64,000 bases of DNA from Palsa-661 sp035535015 (GCA_035535015.1 DATLQU010000004.1:62001-126000), one strand, 5' to 3'; shown: positions 1 to 9,747, numbered from the stretch's first letter. Translations and numbers: made by a program. Notes: generated from the letters alone by a model not told the origin.

Positions 1-1
1 G

Positions 2-553
2 ATGGATGATCCTTTGCGTTTCGCGCTCAACCTTGCGAACGTCATCCGAGCGCTGCAGACCGTGCCTACTGACGGTGCCCCAGAAGCTCGCAATCGGGCA
101 CGACCATTGCAGGAGTACAACGATGCGACCGTGGGGGCCATCACCTTCGCCAGCGAACTGATCGACGATGAGCGAGCCAGGGCTGTGTGGGAAGAGGCGC
201 TGGCAGCCCCTCCGTATCGAGGTGCCCCTGTTTGGGTTCACGGAGACATCGAGGGTAACTGCCTTTTGACGGACGGCCAGCTCTCCGGGATCGTGGACTG
301 GGGTTCAGCTTGCGTCGGTGACCCCGCTGTCGACATTCAAGTTGTTTGGTCTCCGCTTTTTACCGATGACTCCCGTTCGGCGTTTCTCGAGACCCTTTAC
401 GTTGACGAAGCCACCCTGACCCGGAGCCGGGGTGCAGCGATACACCAGGCGTGCGCCGCCCTCCCCTACTACCTCAACACCTATCCGCTGATTGTCGAGC
501 GGTCATGGCACAAGTTGGCCACGCTGGGCGTCGAGCCACGAAGAGCCTTGTAG
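2..553 (+). CDS. Aminoglycoside phosphotransferase-family protein (5' truncated by window edge)
   Basis: C-terminal part of an APH/choline-kinase-fold phosphotransferase, a family that moves the gamma-phosphate of ATP to a hydroxyl of a small molecule. The visible 183 residues carry the catalytic-loop motif HGDIEGN (visible residues 80-86) and the metal-binding Asp in IVDWG (about 99), followed by DPAVDIQ, which is typical of the C-lobe. The N-lobe with the glycine-rich loop is missing because the gene begins before the window; the ATG at position 2 is internal by comparison with family length. The substrate cannot be told from sequence, and many such actinobacterial proteins are not antibiotic resistance enzymes. 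Codon use is slightly less GC-biased than in most of the window. The fold is confident, the substrate unknown. Confidence 0.8.
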   Translation: MDDPLRFALNLANVIRALQTVPTDGAPEARNRARPLQEYNDATVGAITFASELIDDERARAVWEEALAAPPYRGAPVWVHGDIEGNCLLTDGQLSGIVDWGSACVGDPAVDIQVVWSPLFTDDSRSAFLETLYVDEATLTRSRGAAIHQACAALPYYLNTYPLIVERSWHKLATLGVEPRRAL

Positions 554-955
554 AGGAAAGACCAAAGGCAGGACCATACGAGGCTCGGCGGTGTCGGTAT
601 CACCCGGACTCGCCTGCAAGTGCGACGGTCGAAAACGTTCCGAACCGAGAAGAGAGCGCCGTTGAAACTAAGCGCTGGGATTGTCGAATTGCCATGCGTC
701 GCTTCGCCACTTCGACGCACGGGTCATGCGGGAACTCCGATACCGGGCGGCTTCGATTTCTCGACCTGTGGGCCTCTACGGGCAACGGTACGCGTGTCCT
801 TGGCTCTGGACTTGGCGCCTCGCACCTGGTCTCGGAGTATCGGGTGAGCTGACCTCGGTCCTCCGATCCTCAGGATTGACGACGCATCAGATCTAGCAGG
901 ACGCCTACGGTGGCCAGTCTGTCTTCCTCGGCTCGGAGGCGACGGACAAGATCCC
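554..955. other. Gene-poor stretch without a credible gene
   Basis: About 400 bp with several overlapping open frames on both strands, none with a recognisable domain, a good ribosome binding site or actinobacterial codon bias. The base composition is less GC-rich than the flanking genes. It may be decayed sequence or the leader of the secreted-protein remnant that follows. Confidence 0.5.
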
Positions 956-1114
956 ATGCGTGCATCGAACAGGTCACGGAATCGACGGCCGGGGCTGAGG
1001 CTCTTCGCCGCCAGTCTGGTGCTGGGGCTCACCACCGTCTTTGTGACCGCGCTTCCGGCTTCTGTGACGTCCGCCGCCACTTTCACCGTCACGAAGTCCA
1101 GGTGGGCCATATGA
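956..1114 (+). pseudogene. Signal peptide remnant of a secreted protein
   Basis: A 52-codon frame starting at an ATG encodes a textbook Sec signal peptide: an Arg-rich N-terminus, the hydrophobic stretch LRLFAASLVLGLTTVFV and an Ala-X-Ala-type end (about residue 40), followed by ATFTVTK. That last motif resembles the mature start of CSLREA-type or parallel beta-helix secreted proteins (AATFTVTKTADT-like). The frame stops after nine more residues, so no mature domain remains. I infer a truncated gene left over from a large secreted protein. It could instead be a tiny secreted peptide, but the mature part is too short for any known domain. Confidence 0.45.
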
Positions 1115-1142
1115 AAGGATGCGCGCGTGTGTGTGAATTCGG

Positions 1143-1169
1143 GACCAGACCCTTGAAAAGGCCCTGGTC
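1143..1169. other. Imperfect inverted repeat
   Basis: Arms GACCAG and CTGGTC enclose a second pairing CCTT/AAGG around a GAA loop, with a 2x2 internal mismatch. A TCTTTT run follows about 7 bases later. It could be a terminator for the remnant upstream or the edge of a lost element; nothing else identifies it. Confidence 0.3.
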
Positions 1170-1229
1170 GCTCGATCTTTTGGAAACCTGCGACACGCTC
1201 AGATCCGCCGGGCGGTAACCCTTCTCGTT

Positions 1230-2372
1230 TCAGGCCGAGGGTGGTCCGAGACCCGGCCGGGCGATGTGATCGTGGGTGACGCCACCGGGGGCGCGTTGCG
1301 GCGGCCGATGGGGGGCGACCACGCCGGCGCGCAGATGCCGACGCGACCCCGACCACGGTGCCGGCGGGGCCGTCACCCGGTCACAGAGCCGGTAGGCGAC
1401 GTTCTCGTAGTTGACCCGCCAGCCCCGGAAGTCGGGCCAGGCCTCCTCGGCCGTCCGCTCGATCGGGAATCCCGACGCCCGCAGCATGTCGACGGCGACG
1501 GCGAACTCCTCGTAGCTCAGCAGGATGGGGCCCTCGGGACTGGGGTCGGGATCGACCTTCCATCCGAGCATCCGGGCGATCCGCGTGAGGGCGGTCAACC
1601 CCATCCGCAGACACAGGCGCGCCTGGGACGAAGCCGTGCTCGGCGACAGCGCCAGGTGCATGGCGGCGCCGTCGAGCACGGCCAGCAGGCCGACCAGCCA
1701 CGAGAACCAGGGCTCCGGGGAACGGAAGAGGAGGAGAACCGGGTAGGTGGTGTGGCTCTCGGCCAGATCGGCGGCCCACAACTCCCAGTCGGCGTAGAAG
1801 GCGGGCAGGGCGTCGATGATCCCCACCAACTGGTGCCGGGCCAGCAGCTCCGGGCCCCAGGCCGGTACACCGGCCCGGCTCTCGAGCATGGCCACCAGGG
1901 CCTCGCGTTTGTTGAAGGCGCCGTAGAGAGCGGGCAGGTAGGCGATCTGCAGGGCCACCACCACAACCCAGCAAGCGCCGGCCACGATGTCGACGGCATC
2001 GTTGGGGGGTCCGCCCAAATGCGCCGATCCGACGGTGAAGATGGCCGCCGTCGCCTGGAGCAGGGCGTTGCCCATGTGGTGGGTGGTGCCCTCCAGCATG
2101 AGTCCGAACCCCACGACGAACAAGCCGGCCCAGACGAGAAGCTGGGCCACCAGCGCCACCGGTCCGACGGGGGCGAGCAGCGCGTCCTTCGTCTCGTAAG
2201 TCTTCACGAAGCGGGTGGCCGCCAGGAACGAGATTCGCACCGTCCGGTTGATCAGCACCGACAATCGTTCGAAGCCCCGCGGTGAGCGGGGGAGCACCAT
2301 GGTGAACAGGATGCTGGCCCCGGTGAACGCCGCCACGGCGATTCCCAGGGCGAAGAGGAAGTGGTCCATCAC
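1230..2372 (-). CDS. Two-pore/ion channel-like integral membrane protein
   Basis: A 380-residue membrane protein of a family seen in actinobacteria and sometimes annotated as two-pore-domain potassium channel-like. Hydrophobic segments lie at about 4-27, 72-94 and 128-150. Between the last two, a re-entrant-like stretch around residues 102-122 contains FTVGSAHLGG, which sits where a K+ channel carries TVGYG but lacks the Tyr-Gly pair. A soluble domain of about 200 residues follows, and the last 50 residues are Pro/Arg-rich. Start choice is GTG at 2372 followed at once by ATG. It stands apart from the DUF5996 gene by 59 bp. Membrane location is confident; channel function and ion selectivity are inference from a degenerate filter. 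Confidence 0.6.
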   Translation of the reverse strand: MMDHFLFALGIAVAAFTGASILFTMVLPRSPRGFERLSVLINRTVRISFLAATRFVKTYETKDALLAPVGPVALVAQLLVWAGLFVVGFGLMLEGTTHHMGNALLQATAAIFTVGSAHLGGPPNDAVDIVAGACWVVVVALQIAYLPALYGAFNKREALVAMLESRAGVPAWGPELLARHQLVGIIDALPAFYADWELWAADLAESHTTYPVLLLFRSPEPWFSWLVGLLAVLDGAAMHLALSPSTASSQARLCLRMGLTALTRIARMLGWKVDPDPSPEGPILLSYEEFAVAVDMLRASGFPIERTAEEAWPDFRGWRVNYENVAYRLCDRVTAPPAPWSGSRRHLRAGVVAPHRPPQRAPGGVTHDHIARPGLGPPSA

Positions 2373-2431
2373 GCGTCTCGGTCTCCGTCTCCGTCTCCTG
2401 GCCCGCCGCCGTCAGTTCCGGCGACGACCGA

Positions 2432-3337
2432 TCATGGCGCAGCCTCCAGCGCGGCGCGGTCCCAATCACCGAGCTCGGCGGCGGCCTCGTAGGTGTTCTG
2501 GAAGAATTCGAGCAGCATGGCCTCCGGGTCGTCGGCCGCCCGGACGTCGGCGTAGGGCAGGAGGAACTCGCCGAGATCGCCGTCGTAGTACGCCGCCGCG
2601 GGGCGGACGGGCCGGTGGGCGAAACCCCGGGGCTCGGGGTAGGCGTAGGAGTAGAAGGAGCCCTCGGCGCTCCCGCCGGGCCAGAACCCGCAGCTGCTCA
2701 GCTCGTGGCTGTACGCCATCTCCTGCACCCAGTCGGCACAGTTGGGCACCCCCCCGGGATGCTTGGGCGCCGTCCGGCCCGAGAACCGGGAGACGGCGAG
2801 GTCGGCGGCGCCCCAGAAGAAGTGCACCGGGCTGACCTTGCCGATGAAGCGCGCCCGGAATCGGGTCATCACCCGATGGGACTGGACGAGGGCCAACCAG
2901 AACCGTCGGATGGCGTCGCCGTCGTAGGCGTGGTGCCGCTCGTCAGCGCTGAAGGCAATCGCCTCGGGCAGCTCCACCGGTCGGGCCAGGATCTTCACCG
3001 GGACTCCGAGATCGTAAAGCCCGTCCATCGTGGCCCGGTAGAAGCTGGCCACCGAACGGGGCTCGAGAGCCACCGTCCGGACCTGGCCGTCGGTCATCCG
3101 GATGACGAGAACGTCTTCGAGGAAATCGAACTCGATCTCGAGGCCGCGCCCGCCGGCGTGCATCAGCGACGTGGTCAGTCCCCGGGCCGAGACGTAGAGC
3201 GGGACCTGCCACCAGTGGTTCACCATGGGTTCGAGGGCCAACCGGATCTTGCCCACGACCTGGGTCCACAACTGCAGGGTGTCGCGGCTGTCCTCCCACG
3301 CCGAGAGGGTCAGCTCGGGCCACCCGCTCGAGGGCAC
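2432..3337 (-). CDS. DUF5996 family protein
   Basis: A 301-residue soluble protein that I recognise as DUF5996 from its N-terminal WPELTLSAWEDSRDTLQLW and the following MVNHWWQVPLYVSARGLTT. The C-terminal half is rich in His, Tyr and Trp (VHFFWGAADLAVSRFSGR, YYDGDLGEFLLPY). No catalytic motif of a known enzyme class is visible and the family has no assigned function. It lies 9 bp downstream of the deazaflavin-dependent reductase-like gene on the same strand, so the two are probably co-transcribed. The family assignment is fairly confident; the role is unknown. Confidence 0.75.
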   Translation of the reverse strand: MPSSGWPELTLSAWEDSRDTLQLWTQVVGKIRLALEPMVNHWWQVPLYVSARGLTTSLMHAGGRGLEIEFDFLEDVLVIRMTDGQVRTVALEPRSVASFYRATMDGLYDLGVPVKILARPVELPEAIAFSADERHHAYDGDAIRRFWLALVQSHRVMTRFRARFIGKVSPVHFFWGAADLAVSRFSGRTAPKHPGGVPNCADWVQEMAYSHELSSCGFWPGGSAEGSFYSYAYPEPRGFAHRPVRPAAAYYDGDLGEFLLPYADVRAADDPEAMLLEFFQNTYEAAAELGDWDRAALEAAP

Positions 3338-3346
3338 CGGGTCCCT

Positions 3347-3796
3347 TCAGCCGTTTTTCGGTGTGGCCACGAAGACGGGGATCTCGCGTTCGGTGTTCGC
3401 CTGGTACTCGGCGTAGGGCGGGTAGGCGGCCACCGCCCGTTCCCACCAGGTCGCTCTCTCGTCGCCACTCAGTTGCCGGACCACCACCTCGAAGGGCTCG
3501 GGTCCGTCCTGGATGGTGACGGCCGTGGGGTCGGCCACCAGGTTGTAGTACCAGACCGGATGCGTCGGCGCCCCTCCCTGGGAGGCGACCAGGGCGTAGC
3601 TCCCGTCGTGCTCCACCCGCATCAGAGGGGTCTTGCGGATCCTTCCGCTCTTGTTGCCGCGGGTGGTGACCACCACGATCGGCATGCCCGTGTCGAGCAG
3701 GGTGTTGGCCCGCCGGCCGCCGGAGCTTTCGTATTCGGCCACCTGGTTCCGCACCCACTCGGACGGGCTCGGTTCGTACTCTCCTGGAAGGGTCAT
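3347..3796 (-). CDS. Nitroreductase-family deazaflavin-dependent oxidoreductase (Ddn-like)
   Basis: A 149-residue protein of the split beta-barrel family of F420-binding proteins related to mycobacterial Ddn (DUF385). Diagnostic features are the central [21 protein letters not shown], the [21 protein letters not shown] segment and the C-terminal [19 protein letters not shown]. Members bind coenzyme F420, or a related flavin, and reduce or protect against quinones and nitro compounds; the natural substrate here is not visible. The length is normal for the family. It starts with ATG and is followed after 9 bp by the DUF5996 gene. Its presence implies that the host makes F420. Confidence 0.85.
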   Translation of the reverse strand: MTLPGEYEPSPSEWVRNQVAEYESSGGRRANTLLDTGMPIVVVTTRGNKSGRIRKTPLMRVEHDGSYALVASQGGAPTHPVWYYNLVADPTAVTIQDGPEPFEVVVRQLSGDERATWWERAVAAYPPYAEYQANTEREIPVFVATPKNG

Positions 3797-3818
3797 GACG
3801 GCATCTTACGGAGAGTGC

Positions 3819-4427
3819 TCACACCGCCGTTCCCGTCCGGCGCCGCCGGCTGACGACCAGTCGGACCACCTCGATCAGCAGGGTCACGGTGAGCGCCAAT
3901 CCGAGCGCCAGCAGGAGCCCCTGCCAGGGATGGTTCTGAAAGGCCTTACCGCCGAGCCGTCCCATGAAGAAGGCGTAGCTGGCCCATATGACGCCGGCCA
4001 CCGCCGTGGCCGGGATGAATCGCCGGCGCGGGAAGTGGACCACGCCGCAGGTGAGCATCACCGCCGTCCGACCTCCGGGGATGAACCGGCAGACCACGAT
4101 GAGCCGGGCCCCGAATCGCTCGAGGGTCCGCTCGGCCCACGCCTTGCGCTCCACCCCCCGGCCGCTCGAGAAGACCTTCCTGTTCACCCACGGGCCGAAC
4201 CGGCGGCCGATCAGGTAGCAGAGGTTGTCCCCGACGAACGCCCCGGCTGCGGCCAGAGCGATCAGGATGACGATACGGGGGTCGGCGCTGCCCGCCGTGG
4301 TGACACCGAGGGCCACGATGGCCGTCTCGCTGGGCAGCACAGGGATCACGGCGTCGAAGGCGGGCAGGAAGAAGGCCAGCATGTACGAAGCGGTCGAGTC
4401 GATCTGGAGGTCGGACAGGTTCACCAT
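3819..4427 (-). CDS. DedA family membrane protein
   Basis: A 202-residue polytopic protein of the DedA/SNARE-associated family, linked in other bacteria to undecaprenyl-phosphate or phospholipid flipping and to membrane-potential homeostasis. Seen directly: the Pro-rich motif IPVLPSETAIVALG near the N-terminus, GAFVGDNLCYLIGRRFG in the middle, and CRFIPGGRTAVMLTCG, the conserved R-x-x-P-G-x-R element, before the last helices. I chose the ATG at 4427 because the frame upstream is Arg-rich and unlike the family. The start overlaps the end of the upstream kinase-fold gene by 7 bp, so the two are translationally coupled. Confidence 0.85.
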   Translation of the reverse strand: MVNLSDLQIDSTASYMLAFFLPAFDAVIPVLPSETAIVALGVTTAGSADPRIVILIALAAAGAFVGDNLCYLIGRRFGPWVNRKVFSSGRGVERKAWAERTLERFGARLIVVCRFIPGGRTAVMLTCGVVHFPRRRFIPATAVAGVIWASYAFFMGRLGGKAFQNHPWQGLLLALGLALTVTLLIEVVRLVVSRRRRTGTAV

Positions 4428-5320
4428 GGGCGTCCGATCAGGACCGAGCGACACCAGTGCAGAAGCGGCGGATCGTCGACGGCGAAAGACCAGAAGGCGG
4501 CGAGCCACCGACGGGCCGGTTCGAACCACTGGTCGAGGCCGGCGGCGCGCAGCCAGCTCATGGCCAGGTCGACGTCCGCCGGACGAGCCGTCGGTGTGAT
4601 CTCCGGCGACGCCAGGTAGACCGCGGCCGAGAGCGGGTCCAGCCGTCGGTCACCGGCCACGCTGGTCGTTCCGATGTCGATGACAGCGGTGATCCGGAGC
4701 CCGTCGGTCAGCATGTTCCCGGCGAAGCCGTCGAGGTGGACGAAGCCCGGGGCCGTCGCCTCGGGCAGCTCCTCGGCCAACGCCACCGGGTCGATCGACC
4801 AGAAGTCGCTGGTCGACCGGGCCAGGTTCATCGACGCCCGCTCGGCCAGATAGAGACGCCAGCGGGTCGTCTCGATGGCGTCGTCACCGATCAGGTCGCC
4901 GAAGCCCGGTCGAGGGTCGAGCTGGAGGTCGCCCAAGGCGGCGGCGGTGTCGAGGTGCTGCTCGACGAGCCGCGCCCGTGCTTCGCCCTCGAGGTCGCCC
5001 AGGGCGTCGGCCAGGGACCGCCCGGGCAGCCGCCGTTCGATCACGAAGACCCGTCGCCCCGCCTCGCCCACCTCGAGGACCTCGGGAAGGGCGAACGGCG
5101 GCCGTGAGCGTCCCAGCTCGGCCACCAACTTCTGCCGCCGGCGGATCTCGTCAGCCCGCCCCCCGGCGCCGAGAACCCGCAGGACCCGGTCGGGGCCGAG
5201 GGCGTAGACCGACGCCTCGCCCCCGCGACCGAGCAGGTCATCGGCGCCGACTCCGAAGGTGGCCAGGACAGCGGCGAGGTCAGGGTCAGCGGCGAGGTCA
5301 GGGTCGGCCGGCGACGGCAT
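4421..5320 (-). CDS. Aminoglycoside phosphotransferase-family protein
   Basis: A 299-residue kinase-fold protein. It has an N-lobe nucleotide loop LGRGGEASVYAL (30-41), the variant catalytic loop HLDGFAGN (195-202, with Asp197 and Asn202) and the metal-binding Asp215 in VIDIG. This is the APH family; His-Leu-Asp replaces the usual His-Gly-Asp but the catalytic Asp is kept. The substrate is unknown. The gene ends 7 bp inside the DedA gene and shares a 78-bp divergent intergenic region with the DUF1214-like gene. The extreme N-terminus carries a duplicated six-residue unit (DPDLAA) encoded by an 18-bp tandem repeat. Confidence 0.75.
   Translation of the reverse strand: MPSPADPDLAADPDLAAVLATFGVGADDLLGRGGEASVYALGPDRVLRVLGAGGRADEIRRRQKLVAELGRSRPPFALPEVLEVGEAGRRVFVIERRLPGRSLADALGDLEGEARARLVEQHLDTAAALGDLQLDPRPGFGDLIGDDAIETTRWRLYLAERASMNLARSTSDFWSIDPVALAEELPEATAPGFVHLDGFAGNMLTDGLRITAVIDIGTTSVAGDRRLDPLSAAVYLASPEITPTARPADVDLAMSWLRAAGLDQWFEPARRWLAAFWSFAVDDPPLLHWCRSVLIGRPW
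5271..5306. repeat. 18-bp tandem repeat, 2 copies, in coding sequence
   Basis: The 18-bp unit occurs twice in a row at the 5' end of the kinase-fold gene and keeps its frame, duplicating six residues. Confidence 0.85.
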
Positions 5321-5404
5321 GGGTTCAGTCTGGGCGATGGACGGCCCCGTGTCGTCCGACCGCCTGAGCCGACAGCAGAGGTAGGCCGTGTCCTATCGTT
5401 GGCG

Positions 5405-6576
<1,172 letters not shown>

Positions 6577-6577
<1 letters not shown>

Positions 6578-7749
6578 TGGCGGAGGGGCGCTTCGCGCTG
6601 GAAGCGCTGGTCGACGAGGCCGTCGCCCGCGCCGGTGCCGATGATTTCGGCGAGCCGACCTGGCGCCAGGGACTGGAGATCCTGCTCGACGGGCTCGAGC
6701 AGGAAGCCCGGCTCTCCGACATCGGGGTGGAGATCGCCACCTCGGGGATCGTCGACTACCTGGCCACCCGGTTGGCCTTGACGGACTGGCGTGACAGCCA
6801 CCCGGAGGTGGCCGGGGGCACCGTTCGGCAGCCCATCGTGATCGTCGGGCAACCACGCACGGGGACCACCATCCTCTACGACCTGCTGGCCCAGGACCCG
6901 AGCCTCCGGGCCCCGTTGACCTGGGAGGTGGACAAGCCGGTGCCTCCGCCGGAGACCGAGAGCTACCGGACCGATCCGCGGATCGCCGAAGTCCAGGCCA
7001 CCATCGACATGGTCGAATCGGTCATGCCGGGTTTCATGAGTTTCCACGCCATGGGGGCCCTGTTGGCCCAGGAATGCGTCCGGATCACGGCGGCCGACTT
7101 TCGCAGCATGATCTTCCACACCCAGTTCCGGGTGCCCAGCTACAACCGGTGGCTCCTGTACGAGGCCGACCTGGCCCCCGCCTACCGATGGCACCGTCGC
7201 TACCTCCAGCATCTCGAGTCCCGGCATCCGGCGGTCCAGTGGTTGCTCAAGTCGCCCGCCCACCTGTGGAGCCTCGACGCCCTGGCGGCCGAGTACCCCG
7301 ACGCCATCGTGGTCCAGACGCACCGGGACCCGCTCAAGGTGATCGCCTCGGTGAGTGCGCTGGTGGCCCATCTGCGGCGGATGTCGAGCGACGAGGTGGA
7401 AATGGCCGAGATCGCCGAGGGCTATGCCGAGGACATCTTCCTGGGCCTCGACCGGGGGATGGCGGCCCGTGACGCCGGGGCCTTTCCCCCCGAGCAGGTG
7501 GTCGACGTCCACTTCGCCGCCTTCCGCGACGACCCCCTGGCCACCGTCCGGACGCTCTACCTCGCCCTCGGTCGGGAGCTGACCGATGCCACCGAGGCCC
7601 GCATGCGCAGCTTCCTCGACCGGCACCCCGACGACGGCGGGGGAGGCCGCTACCAGTTCTCCGACACCGAGCTCGACGCCGACGTCCTGCGGGAACGGTC
7701 GCGCCCGTACCAGGAGCGCTACGCGGTGGCCTCCGAGCCGGTGCGCTGA
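6577..7749 (+). CDS. Sulfotransferase family protein
   Basis: A 390-residue protein of the PAPS-dependent sulfotransferase family, which moves a sulfonate group from PAPS to a hydroxyl or amine. The 5'-phosphosulfate-binding loop is GQPRTGTTILYDLL (from residue 91). A 3'-phosphate-binding region follows around VVQTHRDPLKVIASVSALV, and LLKSPAHLWSLDAL matches the LKSP segment common in bacterial members. The ATG at 6577 overlaps the stop of the upstream gene; a longer frame from 6508 is less likely given that coupling. The C-terminus (RPYQERY) is typical of the actinobacterial STF-like group. The acceptor is unknown; sterol, lipid or glycan acceptors are possible. It converges with the TetR gene 8 bp away. 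Confidence 0.85.
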
Positions 7750-7757
7750 GGCGGCCG

Positions 7758-8375
7758 TCAGCCGGCCAGACCGCGCTGGACGAAGTCGCAGATCTCGGTG
7801 GCGGCGTTGATGCGGGCCGGGGGAACGGGATCGGCGGCCCGGACCGACATGGCGCCGTAGATCTGCTGGCCGATCAAGGTGACGGCCCGGTCCGGATCGA
7901 TTCGCCGGAAGGCCCCGGAGGCCACCCCCTCGTCGACGAGCTCTCGGACCCGCCCGACCACGTCGAGCCCGATCATGGCCAGCTCGGAGCCGACGGCGGC
8001 GGCGCCGGGGGCGACGGCCTCGTAGGTGGCCAGGGCCAGCCTGATGAAGGCGGGGCTGCTGTCGAGCTGCTCGAAGATGCCGACGACGAGGAGCCGCAAT
8101 TTGTCGATCGGCGTGTCCTGCAGATCCCAGCGGCCCGAGATGGTCGCCAGCAACTGGTCGTGCATCCGCTTCAGGCAGGCCCGGATGAGCTCGTCGCGGT
8201 TGGCGAAGTAGACGTAGATGGTGGAGCGGGCCACGCCGGCCTCGGAGGCGATCTCGTCCATCGACACCTCGGTGGTCCCTCTCTCCCCGAAGAGCTGCTG
8301 GGCCACGTCGATGATCTGGTCGCGCCGGAAATCCCTGATGACCTCCTTCAGGTCCTGAGAGCTCTGCCGGGCCAT
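7758..8375 (-). CDS. TetR/AcrR family transcriptional regulator
   Basis: A 205-residue regulator with an N-terminal helix-turn-helix (IASEAGVARSTIYVYFANRDELI, about 42-64) and a helical ligand-binding domain with a TetR_C-type ending (PARINAATEICDFVQRGL). The ATG at 8375 lies one base after the P450 stop, so it is the second gene of a P450-tetR operon. Such regulators usually repress their own operon; a 15-bp perfect palindrome just downstream of the predicted P450 start site is the obvious candidate operator. The ligand is unknown and may be the P450 substrate or product. Confidence 0.9.
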   Translation of the reverse strand: MARQSSQDLKEVIRDFRRDQIIDVAQQLFGERGTTEVSMDEIASEAGVARSTIYVYFANRDELIRACLKRMHDQLLATISGRWDLQDTPIDKLRLLVVGIFEQLDSSPAFIRLALATYEAVAPGAAAVGSELAMIGLDVVGRVRELVDEGVASGAFRRIDPDRAVTLIGQQIYGAMSVRAADPVPPARINAATEICDFVQRGLAG

Positions 8376-8376
8376 G

Positions 8377-9615
8377 TCAGGTCGTCACCTTGGGCCCGGG
8401 GGTGAAGGCCACGGGAATGTGCTTGACCCCGTTGATGAACGCCGACTGCAGTCTCTCCACCTTGCCGTCGAGGTGGATGTCGGGCACCCGGTCGAGGAGA
8501 TGTTCGAACATGACGCGGATCTCCATCCGGGCCAGGTTGGCTCCGAGACAGAAGTGGGGCCCCCCGCCGCCGAAGGCGATGTGCGGGTTGGGCTTGCGGG
8601 TGATGTCGAAGCGATGGGGCTCCTCGAAGACCGTCTCGTCCCGATTGGCCGAGATGTGGAAGAAGACCACCTTCTGGTCGGCCTTGATGGCCTGCCCGCT
8701 CAGCTCCGTCTGGGTGGTGGACTGACGGCGGAAGTTCATGACCGGCGTGACGAAGCGCAGCATCTCCTCCACCGCCGAGGGCAGAAGGGACCGGTCGTTG
8801 CGCAGCAGCTCCCACTGATCGGGATGATCGAAGAAGGCCACCATGGCGCCGGAGATCAGGTTGCGGGTCGTTTCGTTGCCGGCCACCGTCAGCAGCAGGA
8901 AGAACAGCTCGAGCTCCAGATCGGAGAGGCGTTCGCCCTCGATCTCGACGCCGGTGAGCACGCTCATCAGGTCCTGGTGGGGATCGATTCGCTTGGCCGC
9001 GAAGAGCTGCGACGCGTAGGCGTAGAGCTCCATGGAGGCGACCTGGGCGATGTCGTCGGTCGCCTGGTACTCGGGGTCCTCGCTGCCGATCATCTTGTTC
9101 GACCAGTCGAACATCCGGTGTCGATCTTCATTCGGCACCCCGAGCAGCTCGGCGATGACCACCAGCGGGAGCTCGGCCGAGATCTGGGTGACGAAGTCGG
9201 CCGAGCCCTGCTCGATGACGTCGTCGATGATGGCGTCGGTGGCCAGGTCGATGCGTTCGTGGAGCTCGTTGACCACCCGGGGCGTGAAGCCCTTGTTGAC
9301 CAGTCGCCGGTAGCGGGTGTGGATGGGCGGGTCCATGTTCAACATCAGCAGCTGCTGCTGGGCCAGCTGCTCCTCGTCCATCTCGAAGAGCAGTGATCCC
9401 CGGTCGTGGGAGGAGAAGAGGCTGTAGTCCCGGTTCACCGTGTTGCAGTCGTCGTAGCCGGTGACGGCCCAGAATCCCGGACCGTTGGCCTCCTCGTGCC
9501 ACCAGACGGGGGCGTTCTTGCGGAGGAAGGCGAACCACTCGTGGGGGACCCCGGGCACGAAGGCCTTCGAGTTGGTGAGGTCGATGTCGCTGAAGCCGAT
9601 CTCTGACACATGCAT
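8377..9615 (-). CDS. Cytochrome P450
   Basis: A complete 412-residue P450 monooxygenase. The I-helix oxygen-binding motif AGNETT is at 245-250, the K-helix ExxR is EMLR (284-287), and the heme-binding loop FGGGGPHFCLG has the thiolate ligand at Cys356. The sequence around the loop (PNPHIAFGGGGPHFCLGAN) resembles the actinobacterial groups that hydroxylate steroid side chains or methyl-branched lipids such as CYP124, CYP125 and CYP142, but the substrate is inferred only. It needs ferredoxin and reductase partners, which are not encoded nearby. It is transcribed from a readable promoter at 9662-9690 and followed by its TetR gene. Confidence 0.95.
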   Translation of the reverse strand: MHVSEIGFSDIDLTNSKAFVPGVPHEWFAFLRKNAPVWWHEEANGPGFWAVTGYDDCNTVNRDYSLFSSHDRGSLLFEMDEEQLAQQQLLMLNMDPPIHTRYRRLVNKGFTPRVVNELHERIDLATDAIIDDVIEQGSADFVTQISAELPLVVIAELLGVPNEDRHRMFDWSNKMIGSEDPEYQATDDIAQVASMELYAYASQLFAAKRIDPHQDLMSVLTGVEIEGERLSDLELELFFLLLTVAGNETTRNLISGAMVAFFDHPDQWELLRNDRSLLPSAVEEMLRFVTPVMNFRRQSTTQTELSGQAIKADQKVVFFHISANRDETVFEEPHRFDITRKPNPHIAFGGGGPHFCLGANLARMEIRVMFEHLLDRVPDIHLDGKVERLQSAFINGVKHIPVAFTPGPKVTT

Positions 9616-9637
9616 TCGGACGGGTCCTCCGGTTCAT

Positions 9638-9652
9638 CGGACACTGTGTCCG
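9638..9652. promoter_or_regulatory. Perfect palindrome, candidate TetR operator
   Basis: CGGACACTGTGTCCG is a perfect 7-1-7 palindrome lying about 10 bases downstream of the predicted -10 box of the P450 promoter and 22 bases before the P450 ATG. Position and symmetry fit repression by the TetR protein encoded in the same operon. Confidence 0.6.
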
Positions 9653-9661
9653 AAGGGTCGG

Positions 9662-9690
9662 ATGGTAGGTCCGGACGACGGGCCTGTCAA
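9662..9690 (-). promoter_or_regulatory. Sigma-70-type promoter of the P450-tetR operon
   Basis: On the minus strand a consensus -35 TTGACA (9690-9685) and a -10 TACCAT (9667-9662) are separated by exactly 17 bases. Transcription would begin near 9655, directly at the palindrome. The -35 box lies in one copy of a 15-bp tandem repeat, so a second TTGACA occurs 15 bases further upstream. Confidence 0.6.
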
Positions 9691-9705
9691 CGACGGGCCT
9701 GTCAA
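9676..9705. repeat. 15-bp tandem repeat, 2 copies, carrying the -35 hexamer
   Basis: Two perfect adjacent copies of CGACGGGCCTGTCAA between the divergent P450 and PIG-L genes. Each copy contains TTGACA on the minus strand; only the promoter-proximal copy has a matching -10. Confidence 0.9.
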
Positions 9706-9747
9706 TGTGGGGCGGTCGATCTGGACGGCGGCGACCGGGGAGGGACC

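Noticed and set aside
1115..1229. Short frame reading DQTLEKALVARSF-type sequence, possible end of a transposase or integrase
   Set aside because: Too short and without a catalytic motif or start; it merges into the antisense of the membrane-protein gene.
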